Of a stretch of DNA of 64,000 nucleotides, positions 40,942 to 50,424 are shown in pieces. A model generated the notes under the pieces. That model was not told where the DNA came from, did not search any database, and was given only the letters and a program-made list of their open reading frames with translations. Origin of the DNA: an uncultured Senegalimassilia sp. (GTDB taxonomy: Bacteria > Actinomycetota > Coriobacteriia > Coriobacteriales > Eggerthellaceae); the NCBI RefSeq assembly GCF_934630535.1, contig NZ_CAKTVU010000005.1, forward strand, positions 81,741-145,740, read 5' to 3'. Each line of letters begins with the position of its first letter. Positions within the stretch are counted from its first letter, which is position 1. A program made the position numbers and the translations under genes.

Positions 40942-43686
40942 ATGGCCAGCATGCGAGTACATGAGTTGGCGAAGGAGTTCAACATGTCCAGCAAGGACAT
41001 GCTCGATAAGCTCCATGAATTGAAGATCACCGCAAAAAGCCATGCCAGCATGCTGGCTGAATCGGATGTGGAGAAGGTTCGCCAGAACCTGTCCCCCGAG
41101 ATCAAGGAACGCGCAGGCGAGCTTCCGGCCGAGGAGGCCAAGCAGCTCGCCGAGGAGCGCGCCGAGGCCAAGCGCCAGCAGGCCGAGGCCGAGCGCGCCC
41201 GCCGCGAGGCCGTCGAGCAGGAGCGCGCCGCCCGCGAGGCGGAGCGCGCCAAGCGTGCCGGCGAGGGCGGCCCTGCGGCCAAGCCCGCAGCCGCCAAGCC
41301 CCAGGCCAAGAAGGTGACGAACAACCCCTTCGAAAGCTTGGCAAGCCAGATCGAGTCCGAGAAGGAGCGCGTCGCCCGCGAGGCCGCCGAGCGCAAGGCC
41401 CGTGCCCGCGCCGCCGCCGTCGCCAAGGAAGTCGCCAAGAAGCAGGCCGTCGAAGAGGCCCTGCGCAACCGCAACTCCAAGGGCGCTTCCCACAAGCCCG
41501 CGGCTGCCGCTCCCAAGCGCCAGGCCCCGGTGCTCGGCGCCCGCAAGTCCAGCTTCGACAGCCTGCTTTCGCAGATCGAGTCCGAGAAGCAGCGCATCGA
41601 GAAGCAGAAGGCCGAGCAGCCCGCCCGCGGCGCCGATGCCAACAAGCAGCAGCGCGGCGGCCGCAAGCACGGCAAGAAGGGCATGCACGTCGAGCAGCAC
41701 GTGCCCGAGCTCGAGCAGCAGGCGGCGGGCGAGGATCGTTACGCCCAGATGGCCGTGAAGGCCGAGGAGCTGCAGCGCGACAAGGTGCTCGCCGAGGCGC
41801 GTGCCGCCGTCGCCGCTGCAAACTCCCATGAGGGCGAGGGTCGCCGTAAGAAGCGCAAGCAGAAGCGCGAGGCCGAGGCCCGCGAGCGCATGGAGATGGA
41901 GGCCATCGAGCGCGGTCTCGATCCCAGCTTGGTGCTCGACGATTCCGTCGTCGAGATCCCGCAGGGTTCCACCGTGGCCAAGTTCGCCGAGCTGCTCGGC
42001 GTGCAGCCCAACGACGTCATCAAGCGCCTGTTCATGCTCGGCCAGGTGCTCACGCTCACTCAGTCCATGTCCGACGAGCTCGTCGAGCTCATCGCCGACG
42101 ACATGGGCCGCAAGGTGCGCGTCGTGTCCCCCGAAGAGGAGTTCGCCATCGTCTACCACGACAGCGACGAGGACCTCAAGCCGCGTCCGCCCGTCGTCAC
42201 CGTCATGGGCCACGTCGACCACGGCAAGACGTCGCTGCTCGACGCCATCCGCCACACCGGCGTCGCCGAGGGCGAGGCCGGCGGCATCACCCAGCACATC
42301 GGCGCTTCGGTCGTGCGCATCGGCGATCGCCAGATCACCTTCATCGACACCCCCGGCCACGAGGCCTTCACGGCCATGCGCGCCCGCGGTGCCCAGGTGA
42401 CCGACGTTATCGTCCTGGTCGTCGCCTCCGACGACGGCGTCATGCCGCAGACCATCGAGGCCATCAACCACGCAAAGGCCGCAAACGTGCCGATCGTGGT
42501 CGCTGTGAACAAAATCGACAAGCCCGGTGCCAACCCCGACCGCGTGCGCCAGGAGCTCGTCGAGTACGGCGTCATCCCCGAGGACTGGGGCGGACAGAAC
42601 ATGTTCGTCAACGTGTCCGCTAAGAAGAAGCTGCACATCGACGACCTGCTCGAGACCATCCTGCTGCAGGCCGACGTGCTCGAGCTGCGCGCGAACCCCG
42701 ATGCCCTGGCATCCGGCTTCGTCATCGAGGCCAACCTCGACAAGGGCCGCGGCCCAGTGGCAACCGTGCTCGTGCAGCGCGGCACGCTGCACCCGGGCGA
42801 CACCGTCGTCGCCGGCACGTCCTATGGACGCGTCCGCGCATTGGTGGACCCGCGCGGCAAGCACGTCGACGGCGCGGCGCCTTCCTTCCCGGTCGAGATC
42901 TTGGGCCTGAACAGCGTCCCGGTCGCCGGCGACGAGTTCCGCGTGTTCGAGGACGAGCGCGATGCCCGCAAGCTGGCCGAGGAGCGCGCGCTGCGTGCCC
43001 GCCTGGCCGAGCAGGAGACCAAGTCGCATATGAACTTGGACGACCTGTTCAGCCGCATCGAGGAGGGCAAGCAGACCGACCTGAACCTCATCGTGAAGGC
43101 CGACGTGCAGGGCTCCATCGAGGCGCTGCGCGACGCGTTCAACAAGATGGACCAGTCCGAGGTTAAGATCAACATCGTGCACTCCGCGGTCGGCGGCATC
43201 ACCGAGACCGACGTCACGCTGGCTGCGGCCTCCGACGCCATCATCATCGGCTTCAACGTGCGCCCGACCGGCAAGTCCAAGCAGCAGGCTGAGAAGGAGA
43301 AGGTCGACATCCGTCTGTACCGCGTCATCTACCAGGCCATCGAGGATATCAATGCGGCCCGCGTGGGTCTGCTCAAGCCCGAGATCGTCGAGGAGGACAC
43401 CGGTACCGCCGAGGTTCGCGAGACCTTCAAGGTCCCGAAGGTGGGCACCATCGCCGGTTGCTACATCACCGACGGCGAGCTGCACCGCGACGACAAGATC
43501 CGCCTCGTGCGCGAAGGCACCGTCATCTTCGAGGGCGAGCTTGCATCCTTGAAGCGCTTCAAGGACGACGTCAAGGCCGTCAAGCAGGGTTACGAGTGCG
43601 GCATCGGCATTGCCGGCTACCAGGACCTCAAGGTCGGCGACACCATCGAGGGCTACACCATCAAGGAAGTTGAGCGTACCGAGTAA
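40942..43686 (+). CDS. infB: Translation initiation factor IF-2
   Basis: This 914-residue GTPase places initiator tRNA on the 30S subunit. It has an N-terminal IF2-N domain (VHELAKEFNMSSKDML), a long Ala/Glu/Arg/Lys-rich low-complexity linker (about 60-330) with two FESLASQIESE/FDSLLSQIESE repeats, and the G domain with GHVDHGKT, DTPGHEAF and NKID, then domains II-IV. Such long charged linkers are typical of actinobacteria. GAGGAG precedes ATG 40942. Confidence 0.97.
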   Translation: MASMRVHELAKEFNMSSKDMLDKLHELKITAKSHASMLAESDVEKVRQNLSPEIKERAGELPAEEAKQLAEERAEAKRQQAEAERARREAVEQERAAREAERAKRAGEGGPAAKPAAAKPQAKKVTNNPFESLASQIESEKERVAREAAERKARARAAAVAKEVAKKQAVEEALRNRNSKGASHKPAAAAPKRQAPVLGARKSSFDSLLSQIESEKQRIEKQKAEQPARGADANKQQRGGRKHGKKGMHVEQHVPELEQQAAGEDRYAQMAVKAEELQRDKVLAEARAAVAAANSHEGEGRRKKRKQKREAEARERMEMEAIERGLDPSLVLDDSVVEIPQGSTVAKFAELLGVQPNDVIKRLFMLGQVLTLTQSMSDELVELIADDMGRKVRVVSPEEEFAIVYHDSDEDLKPRPPVVTVMGHVDHGKTSLLDAIRHTGVAEGEAGGITQHIGASVVRIGDRQITFIDTPGHEAFTAMRARGAQVTDVIVLVVASDDGVMPQTIEAINHAKAANVPIVVAVNKIDKPGANPDRVRQELVEYGVIPEDWGGQNMFVNVSAKKKLHIDDLLETILLQADVLELRANPDALASGFVIEANLDKGRGPVATVLVQRGTLHPGDTVVAGTSYGRVRALVDPRGKHVDGAAPSFPVEILGLNSVPVAGDEFRVFEDERDARKLAEERALRARLAEQETKSHMNLDDLFSRIEEGKQTDLNLIVKADVQGSIEALRDAFNKMDQSEVKINIVHSAVGGITETDVTLAAASDAIIIGFNVRPTGKSKQQAEKEKVDIRLYRVIYQAIEDINAARVGLLKPEIVEEDTGTAEVRETFKVPKVGTIAGCYITDGELHRDDKIRLVREGTVIFEGELASLKRFKDDVKAVKQGYECGIGIAGYQDLKVGDTIEGYTIKEVERTE

Positions 43687-43893
43687 TCAGCCATGCCGCC
43701 CGCAAGGGCGGCAGGCGCTCGGCGTTTGAAAGGGCTCCGGCATCCGATCCGGCTCCTCCGATTCTCAAGGTGCGTACCGTGCGTACGCGTCTTGCGGTGA
43801 CGGGGCGGATTCGGGGCCGGAGCCCTTCTCGCTACCTTCGAGGTGCCCTATACTGCATTCAACCAAACCTGATTCTTCAGAGGAGCAATATCT
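43687..43893 (+). other. Structured intergenic element between infB and rbfA
   Basis: A GCCGCCC-GCAA-GGGCGGC hairpin lies at 43695-43712. A 98-nt element follows, in which AAGGGCTCCGGC (43730-43741) pairs with GCCGGAGCCCTT (43816-43827). Just inside, CCGATCCG pairs with CGGATTCGG (one bulge). The enclosed sequence has a further GTGCGTAC/GTACGC palindromic part. No T-run follows, so it is not a simple terminator. It may be a processing site or a structured RNA. Confidence 0.6.
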
Positions 43894-44304
43894 ATGAAGC
43901 AAGGTTCCACCAACCGCAAAGTCAATCAGCAGGCGCGCGAGGTCATCGCGTCCATCCTGCTCTTCGAGATCTCAGACCCGCGCCTGTCGCTGGTCACCAT
44001 CACCGGTTGCGAGGTCAGCTATGACCGCAGCGTCTGCAACGTCTTCTATACCGCCGATCGCGGCGAATACGAGGAAGTTGCCGAGGCCTTCGAGAAGGCT
44101 TCCGGCCGCATCCGCTCCCTTATGGCCCGCCAGCTTTCCTGGCGCGTCGCGCCTGCGCTGCGCTTCATCCTTGACAAATCCGTGGACGAGGCCGAGCGCA
44201 TCGCATCCGCGCTCGAGCGCGATGCCGAGCGCAATCGCGAATCGGCTGCTATCGCCGCCGAGCGCGAGGCCATCGAAGCCGCCGAAGAAAACGATCAGGA
44301 ATAG
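43894..44304 (+). CDS. rbfA: Ribosome-binding factor A
   Basis: This 136-residue KH-fold protein assists 16S rRNA 5'-end maturation. It has the family segments STNRKVNQQAREVIASILLF, ISDPRLSLVTITGCEVS and a LRFILDKSVDEAERI helix. The C-terminus is a short acidic/Ala-rich tail. AGAGGAG precedes ATG 43894. Confidence 0.95.
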   Translation: MKQGSTNRKVNQQAREVIASILLFEISDPRLSLVTITGCEVSYDRSVCNVFYTADRGEYEEVAEAFEKASGRIRSLMARQLSWRVAPALRFILDKSVDEAERIASALERDAERNRESAAIAAEREAIEAAEENDQE

Positions 44305-44319
44305 CGGGGGAGCGCCGCT

Positions 44320-45318
44320 ATGACCGTTACCCCTCAAACTAACTGCACGCTAGAGCAGCTGGCGGCTGCCATGCGCCCTCTCGACGACTTCGTCATCTGC
44401 GGCCATGTCAGCCCCGACGGCGATTGCCTGGGCTCCCAGCTCGGCCTTGCCGCCGCGTTGCGTCAACTTGGCAAGCGCGTCACCTGCGTGCTGGTCAAGG
44501 ACGAGCCCATCGAGGCGAACTTGGCGCAGTTGCTGCCGGGCGCAGCCGATTTGGTGCCGGCATGCGAGTTCGACGGCCCTGTAGGCGCGTTCGTCGGCGT
44601 GGACGTGCCGACGCGCGAGCGCATCGGGCAAGCGGCGTGCCGCATCCTCGATCGCGCGCTGGCATCGTTCACCATCGATCACCATGCGGTCGACGAGCGC
44701 ATGTGCGACATGGCCTACGTCGACCCCGACGCCGCTTCCACAACCCTGCTCATCTGGGAGCTTGCGGATTTGCTCGGCGTGTCCCGCTCCGGCGATCTGG
44801 TCACGTGCTGCTACACGGGCCTGGTCACCGATACCGGGCGCTTCCAGTATCAGAACACCGATGCCCGTTGCATGCGCCTGGCGTCGCAGATGGTCGAGCA
44901 GGGCGCCGATCCCGCAGCCGTCTCGCGCGCGGTGTTCCAAAACCGCACGCTCGCTTCCATGCAGCTTGAGGCCGCAGCCGTCTCGCGCGCCGAGTTCCAT
45001 GAGCAGGAAGGCTTTGCCATCAGCTATCTTACGCTTGCGGATTTCGCGCGTTTCGGCGCCGTGAAATCGGATGCCGAGCCGGTCATCAACGCTCTGCGTT
45101 CCATCGCAGGCGTTAACGTCGCCTGCATGCTGCGCCAGCATGAGGATTGCATCCGAGGCAGCCTTCGCGCGAAAGACGACACCGATGTTTCCGCGATCGC
45201 CCGGTCCTTCGGCGGCGGCGGTCACGTTGCCGCGGCAGGTTTCACGTTGCATACCAGCATGCAGGAAGCCGTCGAGCAGGTGCGCGCCGCGCTGCAAGAG
45301 GCGGTGTGCGCTAGGTGA
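44320..45318 (+). CDS. nrnA: DHH/DHHA1-family phosphoesterase (NrnA-like oligoribonuclease/pAp phosphatase)
   Basis: This 332-residue protein has the DHH motifs: GHVSPDGDCLGSQLGL, a central Asp, IDHH in FTIDHHAVDERM, and a C-terminal DHHA1 domain with SFGGGGHVAAAGF. Members degrade nano-RNA, pAp or cyclic-dinucleotide intermediates. The position between rbfA and truB is conserved. Its TGA overlaps the truB GTG (GTGA). Confidence 0.92.
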   Translation: MTVTPQTNCTLEQLAAAMRPLDDFVICGHVSPDGDCLGSQLGLAAALRQLGKRVTCVLVKDEPIEANLAQLLPGAADLVPACEFDGPVGAFVGVDVPTRERIGQAACRILDRALASFTIDHHAVDERMCDMAYVDPDAASTTLLIWELADLLGVSRSGDLVTCCYTGLVTDTGRFQYQNTDARCMRLASQMVEQGADPAAVSRAVFQNRTLASMQLEAAAVSRAEFHEQEGFAISYLTLADFARFGAVKSDAEPVINALRSIAGVNVACMLRQHEDCIRGSLRAKDDTDVSAIARSFGGGGHVAAAGFTLHTSMQEAVEQVRAALQEAVCAR

Positions 45319-46328
45319 AACGAGGAGAATCGGGTCTGTCGCTGGTAGTCGGCGTGGACAAGCCCAGCGGCATGACGTCCCATGACGTGGTCAACCGCTG
45401 CCGGTGCATCTTCGGCGAGAAGCGCGTCGGCCATACGGGCACGCTCGATCCGCTGGCAAGCGGCGTGCTTCCCATCTGCATCGGCCCTGCCACCAGGTTG
45501 GGCGCCTACCTCACCGGGCACGATAAAGCGTATCGGGCCACCATCGCGTTCGGTGTCGGAACCGATACCGACGACTGCGAGGGTACGATCACGCGTACGG
45601 GCCAGGCACCGGTGGAAGCCGGTGACCGAAGCTTCGCGGAACAGATGGTTGCCCAGATGCTCGGGCCGCAGAAGCAGATGCCTCCGGCGTATTCGGCCAT
45701 CAAGGTCAATGGCAAGAAATCCTACGAGGCCGCTCGCGAAGGGCATATCATCGAGCTTGCCCCGCGCGATATCGAGGTTTATTCGGCGAACGTCGTAGCC
45801 GTCCGCCCAGGCGTGGGCGAGCAGCTGCCCGAGTGGGATGTCGAGTTCCGCGTTTCGAAAGGCACCTACATCCGCGCTCTGGCGCGCGATCTGGGCCATA
45901 AGATCGGCTGCCCTGCGCACTTGTCCGCCCTCAGGCGATTGGAGGTCGGCGGACTTACGCTTGACGAGTGCGTGCCCCTCGAGGCGCTAGAGGAGCTGAA
46001 GCTGCGCGCCGCGTTGGATCCGGTGCGCCTTCTGGGCGTGCGCTTCACCTATGTTGAAGGCGCCGTCGCTCAGGCCGTCGGCAACGGCAACGCGCTTCGC
46101 GCGGCCGATTGCCAGCTGTTCGAACGCAGGCGCAGCACGGCCCAGGCCGAGATGTGCGCCTGCACCGCCGGCGTGCGCGAGAGCGCTCATGCGCCGCAAG
46201 AAGGCGAGGTCATCGCGGTCATCAGCCAAAACAAGGTTGTGGCTTTGTATCAGTACGACAGCAGGCGTGCATCGTTCAAGGCATGCTGCGTGTTTCAAAC
46301 GGGGGTGCTTCGTGGCGCAGATCTTTAA
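45315..46328 (+). CDS. truB: tRNA pseudouridine-55 synthase
   Basis: TruB forms the invariant pseudouridine 55 of tRNA T-loops. The 337-residue protein has VDKPSGMTSHDVV, the catalytic Asp in HTGTLDPLASGVLP, and the YSAIKVNGKKSYEAAR and GTYIRALARDLG motifs. GTG 45315 overlaps the upstream stop. The 3' end overlaps ribF by 17 nt. Confidence 0.95.
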   Translation: MKRGESGLSLVVGVDKPSGMTSHDVVNRCRCIFGEKRVGHTGTLDPLASGVLPICIGPATRLGAYLTGHDKAYRATIAFGVGTDTDDCEGTITRTGQAPVEAGDRSFAEQMVAQMLGPQKQMPPAYSAIKVNGKKSYEAAREGHIIELAPRDIEVYSANVVAVRPGVGEQLPEWDVEFRVSKGTYIRALARDLGHKIGCPAHLSALRRLEVGGLTLDECVPLEALEELKLRAALDPVRLLGVRFTYVEGAVAQAVGNGNALRAADCQLFERRRSTAQAEMCACTAGVRESAHAPQEGEVIAVISQNKVVALYQYDSRRASFKACCVFQTGVLRGADL

Positions 46329-47235
46329 GGCCGACGAAACGTTCGATCGAGGATTTTTCGAAGGCGCCTCGTGCGCGTTCGGCGTGTTTGACGGAGTGCA
46401 TCTAGGGCATAGGTTCCTGCTGTCCTGCGCACAGGAGACCGCACGTGAAAACGGCGGGAAGTCCATTGCGCTCACGTTCGATATCGATCCCGACGAGATG
46501 TTTCATGCGCAGCGCCTTCGCAAGCTCATGTCGAATCAGGAGCGCTTGGAGATGCTCGCGGAAACCGGCGTCGATGCGGTCGTCGCCCTTCCGTTCACGC
46601 GTGAGTTCGCCGCAAGCTTGCCCGAGGAGTTCCTGGCCCGCACGTTCGGCACCGGCGTTCCCGCTCATCTGCACGTGGGGTTCGATTTCCATTTCGGCGC
46701 GAAAGCCGCCGGAGCGGTGCCGGAATTGCGCACGTGGGCCGATGGGCATGGCATGCAAGTGCACGCGCACGACCTGAAAAGCGAGGACGGCGCGCCTATC
46801 TCGGCCACGCGCATCCGCCTGTTGCTGTCCGACGGGAAGCTCGATGAGGCGAATCACCTGCTCGGGCGTCCGTATTTCATGACGGGCATCGTGCGTCCCG
46901 GTCGCGGCGAGGGCGCCGATATGGGCATCCGTACCGCGAATCTCGAGGTCTCCGATCAGATGCGCCCGCTGTCCGATGGCGTGTACGGTGCTTATGCGCA
47001 TGTCGATGGCAAGCGTTATAAGGCCGCGGTTAACGTGGGCGTGGCGGCTACGTTCGCCGATCGGGCGACGGCAACCTGCGAGGTCCACATCCTCGACTTC
47101 GATGGCGATATCTACGGGCAGTATATGAAGGTGGAGTTCATGAAGTGGCTTCGCCCGATGCGCGTCTTCGACGATATATCCGAGCTTATCGCCACCGTGC
47201 AGGGCAATATCGATTGGGTGCGCGAGAACCTGTAG
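46312..47235 (+). CDS. ribF: Bifunctional riboflavin kinase / FAD synthetase
   Basis: This 307-residue protein makes FMN and FAD from riboflavin. It has an N-terminal nucleotidyltransferase domain (FGVFDGVHLGHRFLL, SATRIRLLLSDG) and a C-terminal riboflavin kinase domain (GMGIRTANLEV-like sequence, GVYGAYAHVDG, AAVNVGVAATF). GTG 46312 lies within truB after a GGGGG sequence. Last gene of the operon; a supply of flavin fits the many flavoproteins encoded nearby, though the position is generic. Confidence 0.95.
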   Translation: MAQIFKADETFDRGFFEGASCAFGVFDGVHLGHRFLLSCAQETARENGGKSIALTFDIDPDEMFHAQRLRKLMSNQERLEMLAETGVDAVVALPFTREFAASLPEEFLARTFGTGVPAHLHVGFDFHFGAKAAGAVPELRTWADGHGMQVHAHDLKSEDGAPISATRIRLLLSDGKLDEANHLLGRPYFMTGIVRPGRGEGADMGIRTANLEVSDQMRPLSDGVYGAYAHVDGKRYKAAVNVGVAATFADRATATCEVHILDFDGDIYGQYMKVEFMKWLRPMRVFDDISELIATVQGNIDWVRENL

Positions 47236-47437
47236 CGTTCGCCGTGAGGAGCATGCCTTGTTGGTTGGGTAACGTCGGCTAGGTGTTGAAAACCTGCAGG
47301 GAGGGACTGCGGTCGAGCGGGTATCGCTCTTCGGTCAATCCTCTCGATTCATGGTGCGCTGATTCCGGTAGGGCGTTGCTCGCGTTCGTGTGATGCACGC
47401 ATGTGTGCACGATCCGCCTTATGGCTTTCGGCTAAAC

Positions 47438-47475
47438 AAAAAACGAAGCGACCCGATCGGGTCGCTTCGTTTTTT
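47438..47475. terminator. Bidirectional terminator between ribF and gdhA
   Basis: A long perfect palindrome centred on CGATCG, with AAAAAACGAAGCGACC on one arm and its complement on the other, bounded by A6/T6. It serves both converging operons. The about 200 nt between ribF and this site hold no gene. Confidence 0.95.
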
Positions 47476-47495
47476 AGCGATATGAAAGGTTGCCC

Positions 47496-48851
<1,356 letters not shown>

Positions 48852-49156
48852 TGCGTGAACCTCCTAGCGGATGAAATGTTGCGTTAACGGGTTGCATTAT
48901 AGGATTCGGAAATCGCTCGAAACGGTATATTAACGAAGCCGAAACAAAGAGCGGCGACCTGCGGCGGACGGGCGTTTGCTCGGCGCGGACGGCTTGCGTT
49001 TCGATGTTGCGGGGTTTGCGTCGCCTTGTCCGAACGTGCCTTCGACGGGGGTTCGTGAGGGTTCTCTGAAGGCGCGTATCCGCATCGATCAAGGCTCGCC
49101 ACCGGGCTACAATCCCATATCCGGATAATGGGAAAGGGAAGGAAGAGCTCGGTTTC
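48852..49156. other. Divergent region gdhA / MFS carrier
   Basis: 305 nt without a gene. It holds the gdhA -10 (48896-48901) and, in front of the MFS gene, a 21-nt imperfect palindrome at 49113-49133: TCCCAT and ATGGGA flank a central ATCCGGAT. This could be an operator for a local repressor. Confidence 0.5.
48896..48901 (-). promoter_or_regulatory. Candidate -10 (TATAAT) for gdhA
   Basis: ATTATA on the plus strand reads TATAAT on the gdhA strand, 45 nt before the start codon. The -35 is weak. Confidence 0.45.
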
Positions 49157-50350
49157 ATGACTAGGTTCGTGGATAGCAAGCTTACGCTGCGGGAATGGTT
49201 GCCGCTTATCGGCATCACCGTTTCCGCGTTCATCTTCAACACCTCGGAGTTCATGCCGGTCGGCCTTTTGACCGGCATCGGCGCCTCGTTCGGGACAAGC
49301 GAGGGCGTGACGGGGTTGATCATCTCGGTGTATGCCTGGGCGGTGATGTTGCTCTCGCTTCCCCTCATGATCTTGGGTTCCCGATTGGCGTTTCGCCCGC
49401 TCATGCTTTTGGTGATCGGCGTGTTCTGTGCCGGCCAGGCGCTTTCGGCCTTGGCTCCCAGCTATGGTTTGCTGATGGCCGCGCGCTTGGTGGTCGCCTG
49501 CGCCCATTCGGTGTTCTGGGCCATCGCCGCCCCCGTGGCGGTGAAGGTCGTCGACGAGAAGCACGGGCCTATGGCCGTCAGCGCCGTGGTGACCGGATCG
49601 GCGCTTGCCATGGTGGTCGGGTTGCCGCTTGGGCGCATGGTGGGGCTGTGGCTGGGCTGGCGCCAAACCTTCGGCTGCGTGTGCGCCGTAAGCGCGCTGG
49701 TGCTTGCATACTTGGCGGTGGTGTTCCCGAAGATCCCCGCCAGCAAGCCCTTCACGCTCAAGCAGCTTCCCAGCATCTTGCGGAACAAGGTGCTTGTGGG
49801 CATCTTCATCGTGACGGCTTTGTACGCCATGGGCTATTACACGGGTTACAGCTACATCGAGCCGTTCCTTTTGCTGGTGGGCGGCATGGATGAGCAGGTC
49901 GTCACCATGGCGTTGGTGGCCTTCGGCATTGCGGGCCTTATGGGAAGCGCGGTGTGCTCGCGGTTTTACCGTGGTCATCGCCGGGCGTTCGCGCTATGGG
50001 TTGTCGCGGGTGTGGCGCTGGCGCTTCTGCTGCTGCGCCCTGCGGCCTTCGGCGTCGCCGGCGTGTTCGCCGTGTGCATGCTTTGGGGCATCGCCGGATC
50101 GGGGTATTCCATCGTCTATCAGGCGGAGATCATCGAGTTCGCAAGCGATGGCGAACAGACGGTCGCGATGGCCATCTTCTCCGGCATCTTCAACCTCGGC
50201 ATCGGCACGGGCAGCTTCATCGGCGGAGGCGTGTGCACGTTCGGGACCATCGCCGATGTAGGCTTCGTTGGGGCCTTCATCGTGCTTCTTGCCTTGCTGT
50301 ACTGTGCATTCGTGCTGGTGAAACACATGAAAGTTCAGGCCACGAGATAG
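49157..50350 (+). CDS. MFS efflux transporter (DHA1/SotB-like)
   Basis: This 397-residue, about 12-helix membrane protein shows the SotB/AraJ-type N-terminus NTSEFMPVGLLTGIGASFG and ISVYAWAVMLLSLPLM. Members expel sugars, arabinose derivatives or drugs by proton antiport. ATG 49157 follows GGGAAGGAAGAG at rather long spacing. A palindrome lies upstream. It is unrelated in position to the catabolic island, and its function is not predictable beyond efflux. Confidence 0.88.
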   Translation: MTRFVDSKLTLREWLPLIGITVSAFIFNTSEFMPVGLLTGIGASFGTSEGVTGLIISVYAWAVMLLSLPLMILGSRLAFRPLMLLVIGVFCAGQALSALAPSYGLLMAARLVVACAHSVFWAIAAPVAVKVVDEKHGPMAVSAVVTGSALAMVVGLPLGRMVGLWLGWRQTFGCVCAVSALVLAYLAVVFPKIPASKPFTLKQLPSILRNKVLVGIFIVTALYAMGYYTGYSYIEPFLLLVGGMDEQVVTMALVAFGIAGLMGSAVCSRFYRGHRRAFALWVVAGVALALLLLRPAAFGVAGVFAVCMLWGIAGSGYSIVYQAEIIEFASDGEQTVAMAIFSGIFNLGIGTGSFIGGGVCTFGTIADVGFVGAFIVLLALLYCAFVLVKHMKVQATR

Positions 50351-50356
50351 AACCCG

Positions 50357-50370
50357 AGAACAATTGTTCG
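50357..50370. promoter_or_regulatory. LexA SOS box upstream of pcrA-uvrC
   Basis: AGAACAATTGTTCG contains the perfect 12-bp palindrome GAAC-AATT-GTTC, the Gram-positive/actinobacterial LexA consensus (GAAC-N4-GTTC). It lies 42 nt upstream of the pcrA -10, and the genes downstream are DNA-repair genes known to be SOS-controlled in other Gram-positives. Confidence 0.75.
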
Positions 50371-50408
50371 AAATCCTTTGTATCGATATAGAACAGGCGT
50401 TCCCTTTT

Positions 50409-50417
50409 TGGTATACT
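50409..50417 (+). promoter_or_regulatory. Extended -10 promoter (TGG-TATACT) for pcrA, probably leaderless
   Basis: TGG precedes TATACT (50412-50417), and the pcrA ATG starts only 7 nt after it. Transcription would therefore begin at or beside the start codon. No Shine-Dalgarno sequence is present. Confidence 0.6.
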
Positions 50418-50424
50418 TCCCGTT

